From positions 1 to 34,827 of the forward strand of contig JAGHSV010000151.1 in assembly GCA_018065665.1 (NCBI GenBank): a stretch of DNA of 34,827 nucleotides. Direction: 5' to 3'. The DNA comes from Candidatus Sodaliphilus aphodohippi (GTDB lineage: Bacteria; Bacteroidota; Bacteroidia; Bacteroidales; Muribaculaceae). Position 1 is the first letter of the stretch; each line of letters opens with the position of its first letter. Below the pieces are notes generated by a model that had not been told where the DNA came from, ran no database searches, and saw only the letters and a list, made by a program, of their open reading frames with translations. This document shows positions 9,628 through 19,620 of the stretch, piece by piece. Made by a program: the position numbers and the translations under genes.

Positions 9628-10251
9628 ATGTTATCAAAGAAAAACAAAGAAGCGCTGTTCAATCCGCTTTCAAAGGACAATCCAGTGCTCGTCCAGATAC
9701 TTGGCATTTGCTCTACACTGGCAGTTACTGCCAACCTTGAGCCTGCAATTGTGATGGGTATTTCAGTAACAGTGGTGCTTGCATTCAGCAATGTTATCAT
9801 TTCGCTCATCCGCAACTCCATACCTTCAACAATCCGCATCATTGTGCAACTTGTTGTTGTTGCTGCACTGGTTATTATTGTTCAACAGTTCCTTGTAGCA
9901 TTCAGTTATGATGTGAGCAAGCAATTGTCTGTATTCATTGGTCTGATTATTACGAACTGTATTCTTATGGGTCGTCTTGAAGCATTTGCTTTGAACAATA
10001 CCCCTTGGTCATCATTCCTTGATGGTATTGGTAACGGACTCGGATATTCAATAATTCTGGTAATAGTTGCATTCTTCCGCGAACTACTTGGTTCAGGTAC
10101 AATATTCGGATTCCAAGTAATTCCACAATGGTGCTATGATCACGGTTATGAAAACAACGGTCTTATGATTTTACCCCCCATGGCACTCATTACTGTTGCA
10201 TGCATTATATGGTACCATCGTGCTCACAACACTGATTTACAAGAAAAGTAA
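9628..10251 (+). CDS. nqrD: Na+-translocating NADH:quinone reductase subunit D
   Basis: NqrDE/RnfAE-type membrane protein (LGICSTLAVTANLEPAIVMG, IGLIITNCILMGRLEAFA). Confidence 0.95.
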   Translation: MLSKKNKEALFNPLSKDNPVLVQILGICSTLAVTANLEPAIVMGISVTVVLAFSNVIISLIRNSIPSTIRIIVQLVVVAALVIIVQQFLVAFSYDVSKQLSVFIGLIITNCILMGRLEAFALNNTPWSSFLDGIGNGLGYSIILVIVAFFRELLGSGTIFGFQVIPQWCYDHGYENNGLMILPPMALITVACIIWYHRAHNTDLQEK

Positions 10252-10277
10252 TATTTACTTAAATATCACAAAACAAA

Positions 10278-10895
10278 ATGGAAGAACTTAATTTGTTTGT
10301 AAAGTCGATTTTTATCGACAACATGATATTTGCTTATTTCTTGGGAATGTGTTCTTTCTTGGCCGTTTCCAAGAATGTAAAGACTGCATTTGGTCTGGGT
10401 GTGGCTGTAACATTTATGCTCGTGGTCACATTGCCTCTCAACTATGTACTTGACAACTATGTGCTACAACCCGGTGCTCTTAAATGGCTTGGCGAGGACT
10501 TCGCAAATGTAGATTTGAGTTTCCTCGGTCTCATAATGTTTATCGCCGTAATCGCAAGTGCAACACAACTTGTTGAGATGGCGGTTGAGAAGTTTTCGCC
10601 ATCATTGTATGCCTCATTGGGCATATTCTTGCCTCTGATTGCTGTTAACTGTGCTATCCTGGGCGGTGCGTTGTTCATGCAGCAAAAGGACTTTGGCTCG
10701 GCATGGACGGCCTCAGTTTACGGTGCAGGTTCGGGTATTGGTTGGATGCTTGCAATTGTAGGTCTTGCTGCCATACGCGAGAAAATTGCTTACAGCAATA
10801 TCCCCGCTCCTCTGCGTGGAATTGGCATAACATTCATAATTACTGGTCTCATGGGCATTGCTTTCATGAGTTTCCTGGGCATTAAACTTGGATAA
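10278..10895 (+). CDS. nqrE: Na+-translocating NADH:quinone reductase subunit E
   Basis: NqrDE/RnfAE-type membrane protein (FVKSIFIDNMIFAYFLGMCSFLAVSK, LPLIAVNCAILGGALF). Confidence 0.95.
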   Translation: MEELNLFVKSIFIDNMIFAYFLGMCSFLAVSKNVKTAFGLGVAVTFMLVVTLPLNYVLDNYVLQPGALKWLGEDFANVDLSFLGLIMFIAVIASATQLVEMAVEKFSPSLYASLGIFLPLIAVNCAILGGALFMQQKDFGSAWTASVYGAGSGIGWMLAIVGLAAIREKIAYSNIPAPLRGIGITFIITGLMGIAFMSFLGIKLG

Positions 10896-10900
10896 TTGCT

Positions 10901-12184
10901 ATGATTATTTTAGATACAGTTGGAACAACCGTAATGACGAGTGCAGTCGTGTTCTTGATTATCACCCTGTTGCTCGTAATCATCCTGCTTGTTGCTAAAC
11001 ACTATCTTGTTGCATCGGGCAAGGTTCATATAAATATTAACAACGGCACAAAAGAGGTAGATGTAAACACTGGTACCTCACTGCTCAACGCACTTCACAG
11101 CCAAGGTGTAATGTTATCAAGTGCATGTGGCGGTAAAGGCAGTTGCGGTCAGTGCCGAGTTCAGGTCCTCAAAGGCGGTGGTGACATCCTCCCCACTGAG
11201 ACTGTACATTTTTCTCGTAAAGAACAACAAGACCACTGGCGTCTTGGCTGCCAGGTTAAGGTAAAGGATAATCTTGAAATTCAAGTTCCTGCTTCAACAC
11301 TCAACGTCAAGGAATATGAATGTACTGTAGTGAGCAACAATCTGGTCTCATCCTTTATTAAAGAGTTCATTGTAGCCCTACCACCGGGTGAACACATGGA
11401 CTTCATTCCTGGCTCTTATGCTCAGATCCGTATTCCGGAGTATGAGATGGACTATGACAAGGACATTGACAAGGAATCGCTTGGCGAATACCTTCCCACT
11501 TGGGAGAAGTTTAACATGTTCTCGCTGAAGTGCCGCAATACTGAAGCAACAGTTCGCGCATACTCAATGGCCAACTACCCTGCCGAGGGTGACCGCTTTA
11601 TGCTGACAGTGCGTATCGCAACTCCGCCATTCAAACCGAAACCCGAAGTGGGATTCCAGGATGTGATGCCAGGCATCGCTTCTAGTTACATCTTCACTCT
11701 CAAACCCGGAGACAAGGTGATTATGAGTGGTCCTTATGGAGAGTTCCATCCCATCTTCGACTCAAAGAAGGAGATGATTCGGGTAGGTGGTGGTGCCGGT
11801 ATGGCTCCTCTTCGTGCACAAATCATGCACATGACCCGTACACTCAACACGCGTGACCGTGAGATGCATTACTTCTATGGTGCACGTTCGCTCAGCGAAG
11901 TATTCTATCTTGAGGACTTCCTCGCTATTGAAAAGGAATTCCCCAACTTCCACTTCCACTTGGCCCTTGACCGTCCCGACCCCGCAGCCGACGCTGCCGG
12001 TGTTAAATATACGGCCGGTTTTGTGGCTCCTGTTATGCATGACACTTACCTCGCCCAACATGAGGCTCCCGAAGACTGCGAATATTACATGTGCGGTCCC
12101 GCAATGATGAGCAAGACTGTTAATGACCTGCTCGATTCTCTCGGTGTTGACCCGTCATCAATCCATTACGACAATTTCGGTTAA
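10901..12184 (+). CDS. nqrF: Na+-translocating NADH:quinone reductase subunit F
   Basis: 2Fe-2S ferredoxin motif CGGKGSCGQCRV...LGC, FAD/NAD domain RAYSMANYPAE, GGGAGMAPLRAQI, YYMCGPAMM. Confidence 0.96.
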   Translation: MIILDTVGTTVMTSAVVFLIITLLLVIILLVAKHYLVASGKVHININNGTKEVDVNTGTSLLNALHSQGVMLSSACGGKGSCGQCRVQVLKGGGDILPTETVHFSRKEQQDHWRLGCQVKVKDNLEIQVPASTLNVKEYECTVVSNNLVSSFIKEFIVALPPGEHMDFIPGSYAQIRIPEYEMDYDKDIDKESLGEYLPTWEKFNMFSLKCRNTEATVRAYSMANYPAEGDRFMLTVRIATPPFKPKPEVGFQDVMPGIASSYIFTLKPGDKVIMSGPYGEFHPIFDSKKEMIRVGGGAGMAPLRAQIMHMTRTLNTRDREMHYFYGARSLSEVFYLEDFLAIEKEFPNFHFHLALDRPDPAADAAGVKYTAGFVAPVMHDTYLAQHEAPEDCEYYMCGPAMMSKTVNDLLDSLGVDPSSIHYDNFG

Positions 12185-12204
12185 TATAACCCGATATACT
12201 ATGC

Positions 12205-12237
12205 AAAGGTGGTGTGTTCGAACACACCACCTTTTTT
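12205..12237 (+). terminator. Terminator after the nqr operon
   Basis: Perfect 30-nt palindrome AAAGGTGGTGTGTTCGAACACACCACCTTT (12205-12234) followed by TTT. Confidence 0.9.
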
Positions 12238-12252
12238 ATTAATTGTTAAAAT

Positions 12253-12269
12253 TGTGTAGTATTTACACA
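12253..12269. promoter_or_regulatory. 17-bp palindromic operator candidate upstream of the Nudix regulator
   Basis: TGTGTA-GTATT-TACACA, perfect 6-bp arms, ending 6 bp before the TTTG -33 element. Confidence 0.45.
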
Positions 12270-12274
12270 TAATT

Positions 12275-12306
12275 TTTGGGTAGTTCAATATTCATTAGTA
12301 ATTTTG
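12275..12306 (+). promoter_or_regulatory. Bacteroidetes-type promoter for the Nudix gene
   Basis: TTTG (12275-12278), 20-nt gap, TAATTTTG (12299-12306). Confidence 0.65.
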
Positions 12307-12329
12307 TGCCAAAATAATTAATCAAGATT

Positions 12330-13004
12330 ATGGAAGAATTCAAATACAGTTATAAGTACCCACATCCCAGCGTAACAACCGACTGCGTTATTTTTGGATT
12401 TGACGGTAAAGATTTGAAAGTATTGCTAATTGAACGCGGAATAGAACCATTTAAGGGTACCTGGGCATTCCCTGGTGGGTTCCTTCGTATGGAAGAGTCG
12501 GCGGAGGAAGGAGCAAAACGTGAATTATTTGAAGAAACGGGACTACGTAGTTCCTATATCAAACAATTTCATGCATTCACAAATCCCCAAAGAGACCCCC
12601 GTGAACGGGTTATAACTATTGCATATTATGCTTTGGTCAAAATTGAAGAAGTCCAAGGAGGCGATGATGCAGCAAAGGCTCAATGGTTTTCATTGGATAA
12701 TATTCCCAGTTTGGCATTTGATCATGACCGCATTCTAAGATTTGCAATGCGTGAATTGCGAAAACAAATTCACTTTGAACCTATCGGGTTTGAATTGTTG
12801 CCTGAAGAATTCACAATGAAGGAACTCCAACAATTATACGAGGCAATACTTGAGGTGCATTTTGATCGTCGTAACTTCAGTAAAAAGATGTTGCATATAG
12901 GGTTATTGGAACAAGTTGAAGGTGTCAAAACACCATATAAATACAAATTCAACCCGACCACATACGAGGAGATGAAACAAAAAGGGTTTAAATTAGAGTT
13001 TTAA
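12330..13004 (+). CDS. Nudix-domain protein with C-terminal wHTH-like region (NrtR/AraR-type regulator candidate)
   Basis: Intact Nudix box GGFLRMEESAEEGAKRELFEETGL; C-terminal ELLPEEFTMKELQQLYEAIL..RRNFSKKML typical of Nudix-related regulators. Confidence 0.85.
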   Translation: MEEFKYSYKYPHPSVTTDCVIFGFDGKDLKVLLIERGIEPFKGTWAFPGGFLRMEESAEEGAKRELFEETGLRSSYIKQFHAFTNPQRDPRERVITIAYYALVKIEEVQGGDDAAKAQWFSLDNIPSLAFDHDRILRFAMRELRKQIHFEPIGFELLPEEFTMKELQQLYEAILEVHFDRRNFSKKMLHIGLLEQVEGVKTPYKYKFNPTTYEEMKQKGFKLEF

Positions 13005-13015
13005 TACAAAAAAGT

Positions 13016-13417
13016 ATGAGTCGAATTTATAATAGCATAGAGAGACCGGATTTCTGCCCGACGTTCATAAACCAATTAAAAGCAGACGAAGTTTTTGTTT
13101 TTGGCAGCAACCTCCAGGGGCAACATATTGGTGGTGCTGCAAGAATCGCAGCAAACAATTTTGGAGCTATTTGGGGACAAGGTTCCGGGCTGCAAGGGCA
13201 AAGTTATGCAATACCAACTATGCATGGCGGAGTTGATACAATTAAGCCATACGTCGACGAATTTATTGCATTCGCAACAAACCGTAAGGACCTGTTCTTT
13301 TATGTTACTCGAATTGGTTGCGGCATTGCGGGTTTTACCGACAGCGAAATAGCGCCATTATTCCAAAAAGCAATTAATATTGACAATATTTGCCTACCAA
13401 AGTCCTTTGCAATCTAA
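13016..13417 (+). CDS. Macro-domain-like protein of unknown function
   Basis: VFVFGSNLQGQHIGGAARIA..FGAIWGQGSGLQGQSYAIPT and VTRIGCGIAGFTDSEIAPLF resemble macro-like / A1S_2505-type small proteins; 11 nt downstream of the Nudix gene. Confidence 0.6.
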   Translation: MSRIYNSIERPDFCPTFINQLKADEVFVFGSNLQGQHIGGAARIAANNFGAIWGQGSGLQGQSYAIPTMHGGVDTIKPYVDEFIAFATNRKDLFFYVTRIGCGIAGFTDSEIAPLFQKAINIDNICLPKSFAI

Positions 13418-13498
13418 GATATTCACAAAGATAAATTTTGTTAAACACTATTGCAATACGATATAATTGCTTAAATTCGCAAAATTATTTTTTTGTAG

Positions 13499-14077
13499 AT
13501 GAAACGTATATTATTCATAATTTTATCTTTTGCGTTTGCCCTGATGGCAATATGTGATGATGAGTTGGGTGTACCATACCAATTGCTGATGACCGAACAT
13601 GATCAGTTGCCAGATAAGACATTACTTATTACATTCAAAGAGCTCAAATCAAATGAAAAATTTGATATTGTGCAAAGGAATGCGATAGATTCCGTATTGA
13701 ATTTGCTTACTGAGAACGCCTCGGTTTGCCGAACATTCATCATGTCTATAAGTGAAGATGATAATGGCATTCTTACACTTAATATTCAAAACTTTGACCC
13801 CATAAATGCCATAGGAAGCCAGCAAAGCATAATGGGAGTAATTGTTATTCGTCATTGTCATGTTTTTATTAAAGAGGGTAACTGCGATTCAAAATTGACA
13901 AAGAACATATACACCATCACACGCCACAAAAGAAAATATGTACGTGAATTTGAATTCGTTGAAGAAAAAGTTGAAACGCCACCAACAAATATTGTTGCTA
14001 CATACGATAGCGGTAAAATTAGATATGATAAAAAAATAGTTGATGGCATTGATTTAAACGACAGTATTTATGAATAA
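13499..14077 (+). CDS. Hypothetical secreted protein
   Basis: N-terminal signal-like MKRILFIILSFAFALMAIC; no recognised domain; overlaps the next CDS by 8 nt. Confidence 0.65.
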   Translation: MKRILFIILSFAFALMAICDDELGVPYQLLMTEHDQLPDKTLLITFKELKSNEKFDIVQRNAIDSVLNLLTENASVCRTFIMSISEDDNGILTLNIQNFDPINAIGSQQSIMGVIVIRHCHVFIKEGNCDSKLTKNIYTITRHKRKYVREFEFVEEKVETPPTNIVATYDSGKIRYDKKIVDGIDLNDSIYE

Positions 14078-14690
14078 ATATGTAATTACTATTGGGCGCC
14101 AATTTGGCAGTGGTGGCCGAGAAATAGGCAAGCTTGTTGCAGACAGGCTTAACATAGCTTATTATGACAAAGAGTTGCTAATTGAAGCCGCACGAACAAG
14201 CGGCGTGGATAGTGGCATTTTTGAAGCCGCCGACGAGCGTTCTCCTCGTTTCTTTGCCAACCTTTGGCCTTTTGGACAAGGGTATTCGAGTGGCTCTTAT
14301 TTTATGGGCAACACCCCTCTAACTAATGATAGCATATACCGCGCACAAAGTGAGGTGATGATGCAACTTGCCGACAGAGGGCCATGTGTTATAGTGGGAC
14401 GCACAGCCGACTATGTCCTACGCGACTATTGCAGGGTTTTCAGTATTTTTATTCATGCTAACATTGAAGACAGAATACAACGAATTATATCACGCGGTGA
14501 TTCAAAGAACGAAGAAGATGCTAAACAACTGGCAGATAAAAAGAACAAACTTCGTGCAGAATATTACAACTTCTACACCGACAAGACATGGGGAGCATCT
14601 GAATCGTATGAACTATCAATTAATTCCTCAATTTTAGGTTGTCAGAGAACTGCCGAATTCATTGCTAATTACATAAGTGACCTGATATAA
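14070..14690 (+). CDS. Cytidylate kinase-like family protein
   Basis: N-terminal P-loop ITIGRQFGSGGREIGKLVADRLNIAYYDKELL; PCVIVGRTADYVL; NIEDRIQRII. Confidence 0.85.
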   Translation: MNKYVITIGRQFGSGGREIGKLVADRLNIAYYDKELLIEAARTSGVDSGIFEAADERSPRFFANLWPFGQGYSSGSYFMGNTPLTNDSIYRAQSEVMMQLADRGPCVIVGRTADYVLRDYCRVFSIFIHANIEDRIQRIISRGDSKNEEDAKQLADKKNKLRAEYYNFYTDKTWGASESYELSINSSILGCQRTAEFIANYISDLI

Positions 14691-15634
14691 TGAAGACCAT
14701 CTTGCATCATAGCTCCTTATTGATTTCATTATGTACCTGTATTCTGCTTTCAAGTTGTTTTACCGGTGTTGAGAGCACTCCTCGAATTAGTGATAAAGAT
14801 GTTGAGAACGCTATAATAGAACTTGACCGCAGACAGCCTCCTATGTCACTTGAGATATTCAGAGACTCAGTCCCTGCTTGGCAGTTTGGCAAGAAGTTTT
14901 ATGTAACAGACAATAATATTCGTCATATTTTTGTAAAGACCATTGAAACCGATTGTGACACAACAAATCTTAATGGACAATTACTTGAATATACTGGATA
15001 TGCATCTACAATTGGTATTGATAACAGAAAGACAATAGACATCAAATTTAAAGATGACAATGGGCATCAATATACCTATCGTACCGGAAAGGAAATGAGC
15101 GAATTCACATCAGCATATTCAATCCCATTGTTGGTTGATATGGACATGGTTAAAAATATGTCTAAACAACTTAAGGACAAAGAAGTATATATAAAAACTC
15201 CAATATGGTACGATGACAATAGCGAACACATGATTACCGGTAAGCAATACATCAAAGTTAAAATCATTGATGTTTGTCCTGGCAACAAGATACTCCCATT
15301 CAAAATCATATTCAGAACAAAGGAAACTGACCAAAAGGCGTTTGTCTGGATGGCATCTGCCCTACAACACATGACTAATAGAGATTACGATTCATTGTTT
15401 TCAAGTAAGGATATCCATGAGAACTATCCATCAATTAGCAATGAGTGCTGGAAATTAATAATTAATGGAGAGGTCTGTGAAGAGATGACAAAGGACGAGT
15501 GTCGCCTAGCAAAAGGTGCCCCCAAATCCATAAACCGCATGCCGGATCAGGCGGTTATCAGAGAGTATTGGTACTATGATGCCGGGGCATATCTCTATTT
15601 TGTTGACGGGCTTTTAAAAAAATACCGTAATTAA
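14690..15634 (+). CDS. Hypothetical lipoprotein
   Basis: Signal peptide with lipobox LLSSC near residue 23; starts 1 nt inside the preceding stop (TAATG). Confidence 0.7.
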   Translation: MKTILHHSSLLISLCTCILLSSCFTGVESTPRISDKDVENAIIELDRRQPPMSLEIFRDSVPAWQFGKKFYVTDNNIRHIFVKTIETDCDTTNLNGQLLEYTGYASTIGIDNRKTIDIKFKDDNGHQYTYRTGKEMSEFTSAYSIPLLVDMDMVKNMSKQLKDKEVYIKTPIWYDDNSEHMITGKQYIKVKIIDVCPGNKILPFKIIFRTKETDQKAFVWMASALQHMTNRDYDSLFSSKDIHENYPSISNECWKLIINGEVCEEMTKDECRLAKGAPKSINRMPDQAVIREYWYYDAGAYLYFVDGLLKKYRN

Positions 15635-16402
15635 ATGAAAGGTCTTGAAATTGAATTTCTCGGAACAGGGACATCAACCGGTGTTCCACAAATAAAATGT
15701 TCTTGTCAAGTATGTTGTTCGGACGATGCACGAGATAAGAGGCTTCGTTCATCAGTAATTGTCCGACACAAAGGGAAGAACCTGCTTATTGACTGTGGGC
15801 CTGATTTCAGGACCCAAATTCTTAATGCAAGCAACAATAATCTTGACGCTTTACTAATTTCTCATATCCACTATGACCATGTTGGCGGAATAGATGATTT
15901 ACGGGCATACTGTTCTCCCGAAAAGCCGTTCCCTTTATATGCTCGGCAAGATGTAGTAAACGCGTTAAAGGCTCACATGCCCTATTGTTTTAGTGATAGT
16001 CCATATCCTGGGGTACCATCATTTGACATCACAGTGATAGATAACAAAGCATTTCTCGTTGGTGAAGTTGAAATTTTGCCGCTTGAGGTAATGCATGCCA
16101 ATTTGCCAATTCTTGGGTTCAAAATTGCCAATATGGCCTATATAACAGATGCAAGTTATATATCATCAAAAACAATGCAACAATTACACAATCTTGATTT
16201 ATTAGTAATCAATGCCTTAAGGACAGAACCACATCATTCACATTTCAGTTTAGAAGAAACACTAACCATTATTCGCAAACTAACCCCACAAAGGGCAATC
16301 CTGACGCACATGAGTCATGGCATAGGTTTACATGAAAAAGTAAACAAAAAACTACCTCAGAATGTGGAATTAGCACATGACGGTCTTATAGTCAGTATTT
16401 AA
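15635..16402 (+). CDS. MBL-fold metallo-hydrolase (PhnP-like)
   Basis: LGTGTSTGVPQIKCSCQVC, HIHYDHVGGIDDLR, AILTHMSHGIG. Confidence 0.88.
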   Translation: MKGLEIEFLGTGTSTGVPQIKCSCQVCCSDDARDKRLRSSVIVRHKGKNLLIDCGPDFRTQILNASNNNLDALLISHIHYDHVGGIDDLRAYCSPEKPFPLYARQDVVNALKAHMPYCFSDSPYPGVPSFDITVIDNKAFLVGEVEILPLEVMHANLPILGFKIANMAYITDASYISSKTMQQLHNLDLLVINALRTEPHHSHFSLEETLTIIRKLTPQRAILTHMSHGIGLHEKVNKKLPQNVELAHDGLIVSI

Positions 16403-16467
16403 TAAGTTTCTATAACCATGTCGTGTAGTCCACATACATCTGCTTTTTGCCAAACAATTTGGTTCAT

Positions 16468-16499
16468 AGGCAAATATTTTGTAACTTTGTAAATAAATT
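16468..16499 (+). promoter_or_regulatory. Bacteroidetes-type promoter for the DUF4924-rfbD-prfC cluster
   Basis: TTTG (16468-16471), 20-nt gap, TAACTTTG (16492-16499). Confidence 0.65.
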
Positions 16500-16583
16500 G
16501 GATTTTATCAGTCAAACAATTGCTCAGAATGGTGTAACATATGACTGAAAGGAAAGTCTGATTAATCCTAATTGTATGCTACA

Positions 16584-17132
16584 ATGCTGATTGCACAACA
16601 AAAAAGAAAAGATAATATTGCCGAGTACCTGCTATATATGTGGCAGGTTGAGGACATCATAAGAGCTTCACAACTTAACATTGATACAATAGAGCAGACA
16701 ATTTTATCCAAATACAATGTTAGTGATGAAATTCGTATGCAGATGAGAGATTGGTGGGAATCGTTAATTAAGATGATGCAACTTGAAAATGCTCAGAATG
16801 GAGGGCACCTTCAAATCAACAAGAATGTCATTATCAGGTTAACAGATTTGCATCTGTCATTACTGAATAATAGTCAATACCCCGAATATGGGGCTGACTT
16901 TTATCGCACCCTACCTTTCATTGTTGAACTAAGGTCCAAAAGTGGTAATGGTGAACAGGCCGGCGAACTCGAGACATGCTTCAATGCACTTTATGGATAT
17001 CTTGTATTGAAGTTAAAAGGTCAAGAGGTATCAAACGGAACCGCTACGGCAATGGCACAAATTTCTCATTTTATCGGTTTGTTGGCTGCATATTACAAAA
17101 AATATGAGACGGGGACGTTGAAACTTGATTAA
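16584..17132 (+). CDS. DUF4924 family protein
   Basis: MLIAQQKRKDNIAEYLLYMWQVEDIIRA; upstream of rfbD/prfC as commonly seen in Bacteroidales. The ORF track start (16572) is a TTG; ATG at 16584 preferred. Confidence 0.8.
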   Translation: MLIAQQKRKDNIAEYLLYMWQVEDIIRASQLNIDTIEQTILSKYNVSDEIRMQMRDWWESLIKMMQLENAQNGGHLQINKNVIIRLTDLHLSLLNNSQYPEYGADFYRTLPFIVELRSKSGNGEQAGELETCFNALYGYLVLKLKGQEVSNGTATAMAQISHFIGLLAAYYKKYETGTLKLD

Positions 17133-17144
17133 ATTTTTGCAAGA

Positions 17145-18011
17145 ATGAAAATACTGATTACAGGAGCAAATGGGCAACTTGGCAATGAAATGCGGATAGT
17201 TCTAGGCAACCACCATGAACATTCAGCATTATTCACCGATATCGAAGAACTGGATTTGACTCAAAGTGACGCTGTCAGCAAATTTGTTGCCAACAACAAC
17301 ATAGACATTATCGTTAACTGTGCTGCATATACTGCAGTTGATTCAGCCGAAGACAATCCCGAATTATGCCATAAAATCAATGTAGAAGCAGTTCGTAACT
17401 TAGCCACAGCCTCACGTGAATACGGAGCAAGAATAATACATATTTCTACTGATTATGTCTTTGACGGAAGCCAAAACCTACCATATAACGAGACAACTCA
17501 AACATGTCCAAAGTCAGTTTATGGAAGAACAAAACTTGAAGGTGAAAGGATTTTACTTGAGACATCTCCCGATAGCATTGTAATTAGAACGGCATGGTTA
17601 TACTCGCCTTTTGGCAAGAACTTTGTTAAGACCATGATAAAACTTGGTCAAGAGAAGGATTCGTTAAAGGTTGTCTATGATCAAGTAGGGACTCCAACCT
17701 ATGCCCGTGATCTGGCACGTGCCATAGTCACAATCATAAATTCAGATAATTGGGTTAGTGGAATTTACCACTTCACCAATGAAGGCGTCACTTCATGGTT
17801 TGATTTTACCAAAGCTATACATCGTATAGCAGGAATCAACAGTTGCACAGTTATGCCTTGCCGAACCGATGAATTTCCCACAAAAGCATCTCGTCCCTCT
17901 TACAGCGTTCTGGATAAGTCTAAGATAAAATCAACATTCAGCGTTGAAGTACCCTATTGGGAAGAAAGCCTAAAGGATTGTATCAAACGCTTACAAGAAA
18001 ACATATATTAA
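17145..18011 (+). CDS. rfbD: dTDP-4-dehydrorhamnose reductase
   Basis: [68 protein letters not shown]. Confidence 0.93.
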   Translation: MKILITGANGQLGNEMRIVLGNHHEHSALFTDIEELDLTQSDAVSKFVANNNIDIIVNCAAYTAVDSAEDNPELCHKINVEAVRNLATASREYGARIIHISTDYVFDGSQNLPYNETTQTCPKSVYGRTKLEGERILLETSPDSIVIRTAWLYSPFGKNFVKTMIKLGQEKDSLKVVYDQVGTPTYARDLARAIVTIINSDNWVSGIYHFTNEGVTSWFDFTKAIHRIAGINSCTVMPCRTDEFPTKASRPSYSVLDKSKIKSTFSVEVPYWEESLKDCIKRLQENIY

Positions 18012-19588
18012 TGAGCAACGAAAGCGAAATAAGTCGAAGAAGGACTTTTGCAATCATCTCTCACCCAGATGCAGGCAAAACCACATTAACCGAGAAATTA
18101 TTGTTATTTGGCGGTGCGATCCATGTTGCAGGTGCAGTAAAATCCAATAAAATAAAAAAGACAGCGACCAGTGACTGGATGGAGATCGAGAAGCAACGCG
18201 GTATCTCGGTTGCAACATCGGTCATGGGTTTTAATTATGGAGATTACAAGATAAACATCCTTGACACTCCTGGTCACCAAGACTTTGCCGAAGACACTTA
18301 TCGAACTTTAACTGCAGTTGACAGTGTCATCATTGTGGTTGATGTTGCAAAGGGTGTTGAAACTCAAACGCGCAAATTGATGGAAGTATGCCGCATGCGC
18401 AATACTCCTGTTATTATCTTTGTCAACAAACTTGACCGTGAAGGTCGTGATCCGTTTGATATTCTCGATGAACTAGAGAAAGAACTGAAAATAAGTGTGA
18501 GACCTCTTAGTTGGCCAATCAATATTGGAGCAAAATTCAAAGGGGTTTACAATATATATGAGCATAGTTTGAACTTATTTCAACCCGACAAGCAACATGT
18601 AACTGACCGAGTTGAAATTGACGACATCATTGATCATACCATCGATGACGCAGTTGGCGAAGACGATGCCGCACAATTGCGAGCCGATATTGACTTAATT
18701 GATGGTGTATATCCAGAATTTGATGTAACAGAATATCTTGACGGACAACTTGCGCCGGTATTCTTTGGTTCGGCTCTAAACACATTTGGCGTTAAGGAAT
18801 TACTTGACTGTTTTGTTAGAATCGCCCCTTCACCACGAGCAGTTCAGGCCGAAGAACGCATTGTAACACCAACTGAAGAACCATTCAGTGGTTTTGTCTT
18901 TAAGATTCATGCAAATATGGATCCAAACCACCGAAGTTGCATCGCATTTGTGAAGGTTTGCTCTGGCGTTTTCCGTAGGAATGAGACCTACAAGCATGTT
19001 CGTAGCGGCAAAACTTATAGGTTTTCGGCTCCAACAGCTTTCATGGCTCAAAAGAAAGAGATCATTGATGAAGTATATCCAGGCGATATAGTCGGTTTGC
19101 CCGATAACGGCATATTCAAAATCGGAGATACAATCACCGAAAGTGAGGACCTGCATTTTAAAGGTTTGCCAAGTTTTTCGCCTGAAATGTTCAAATACAT
19201 TGAGAATACCGACCCCATGAAGACAAAACAGCTCAATAAAGGTATAGAGCAGTTGATGGACGAAGGTGTTGCACAGCTATTTGTAAATCAATTCAATAAC
19301 CGCAAAATCATTGGAACTGTTGGTCAATTGCAATTTGAAGTGATACAATATCGACTTCTGCACGAATATGGTGCGCAATGCCGATGGGAACCAATAAACC
19401 TATATAAGGCTTGCTGGATTGAAAGTGAAGATGAAGATGCAATGTCGGCATTCAAAAAACGTATATATCAGTTTATGGCTGTTGACCGTGAAGGCAGAGA
19501 CGTTTTCCTTGCTGACTCAAATTATGTTTTGCAGATGGCACAACAAGATTTTCCCAAAATACGTTTCCACTTCACGAGCGAGTTTTAA
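18011..19588 (+). CDS. prfC: Peptide chain release factor 3
   Basis: GTPase motifs [72 protein letters not shown]. Start at [13 protein letters not shown], overlapping the rfbD stop by 1 nt. Confidence 0.96.
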   Translation: MSNESEISRRRTFAIISHPDAGKTTLTEKLLLFGGAIHVAGAVKSNKIKKTATSDWMEIEKQRGISVATSVMGFNYGDYKINILDTPGHQDFAEDTYRTLTAVDSVIIVVDVAKGVETQTRKLMEVCRMRNTPVIIFVNKLDREGRDPFDILDELEKELKISVRPLSWPINIGAKFKGVYNIYEHSLNLFQPDKQHVTDRVEIDDIIDHTIDDAVGEDDAAQLRADIDLIDGVYPEFDVTEYLDGQLAPVFFGSALNTFGVKELLDCFVRIAPSPRAVQAEERIVTPTEEPFSGFVFKIHANMDPNHRSCIAFVKVCSGVFRRNETYKHVRSGKTYRFSAPTAFMAQKKEIIDEVYPGDIVGLPDNGIFKIGDTITESEDLHFKGLPSFSPEMFKYIENTDPMKTKQLNKGIEQLMDEGVAQLFVNQFNNRKIIGTVGQLQFEVIQYRLLHEYGAQCRWEPINLYKACWIESEDEDAMSAFKKRIYQFMAVDREGRDVFLADSNYVLQMAQQDFPKIRFHFTSEF

Positions 19589-19620
19589 TCATATCATAGT
19601 AAAAAACAATTCATATTAAT

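Noticed and set aside
12215-12224. GTTCGAAC resembling a tRNA T-loop
   Set aside because: It is the centre of the perfect terminator palindrome after nqrF; no acceptor or anticodon arms around it.
17145-18011. rfbD as part of a rhamnose/O-antigen cluster
   Set aside because: No rfbA, rfbB or rfbC nearby; the DUF4924-rfbD-prfC arrangement is a common housekeeping order in Bacteroidales.
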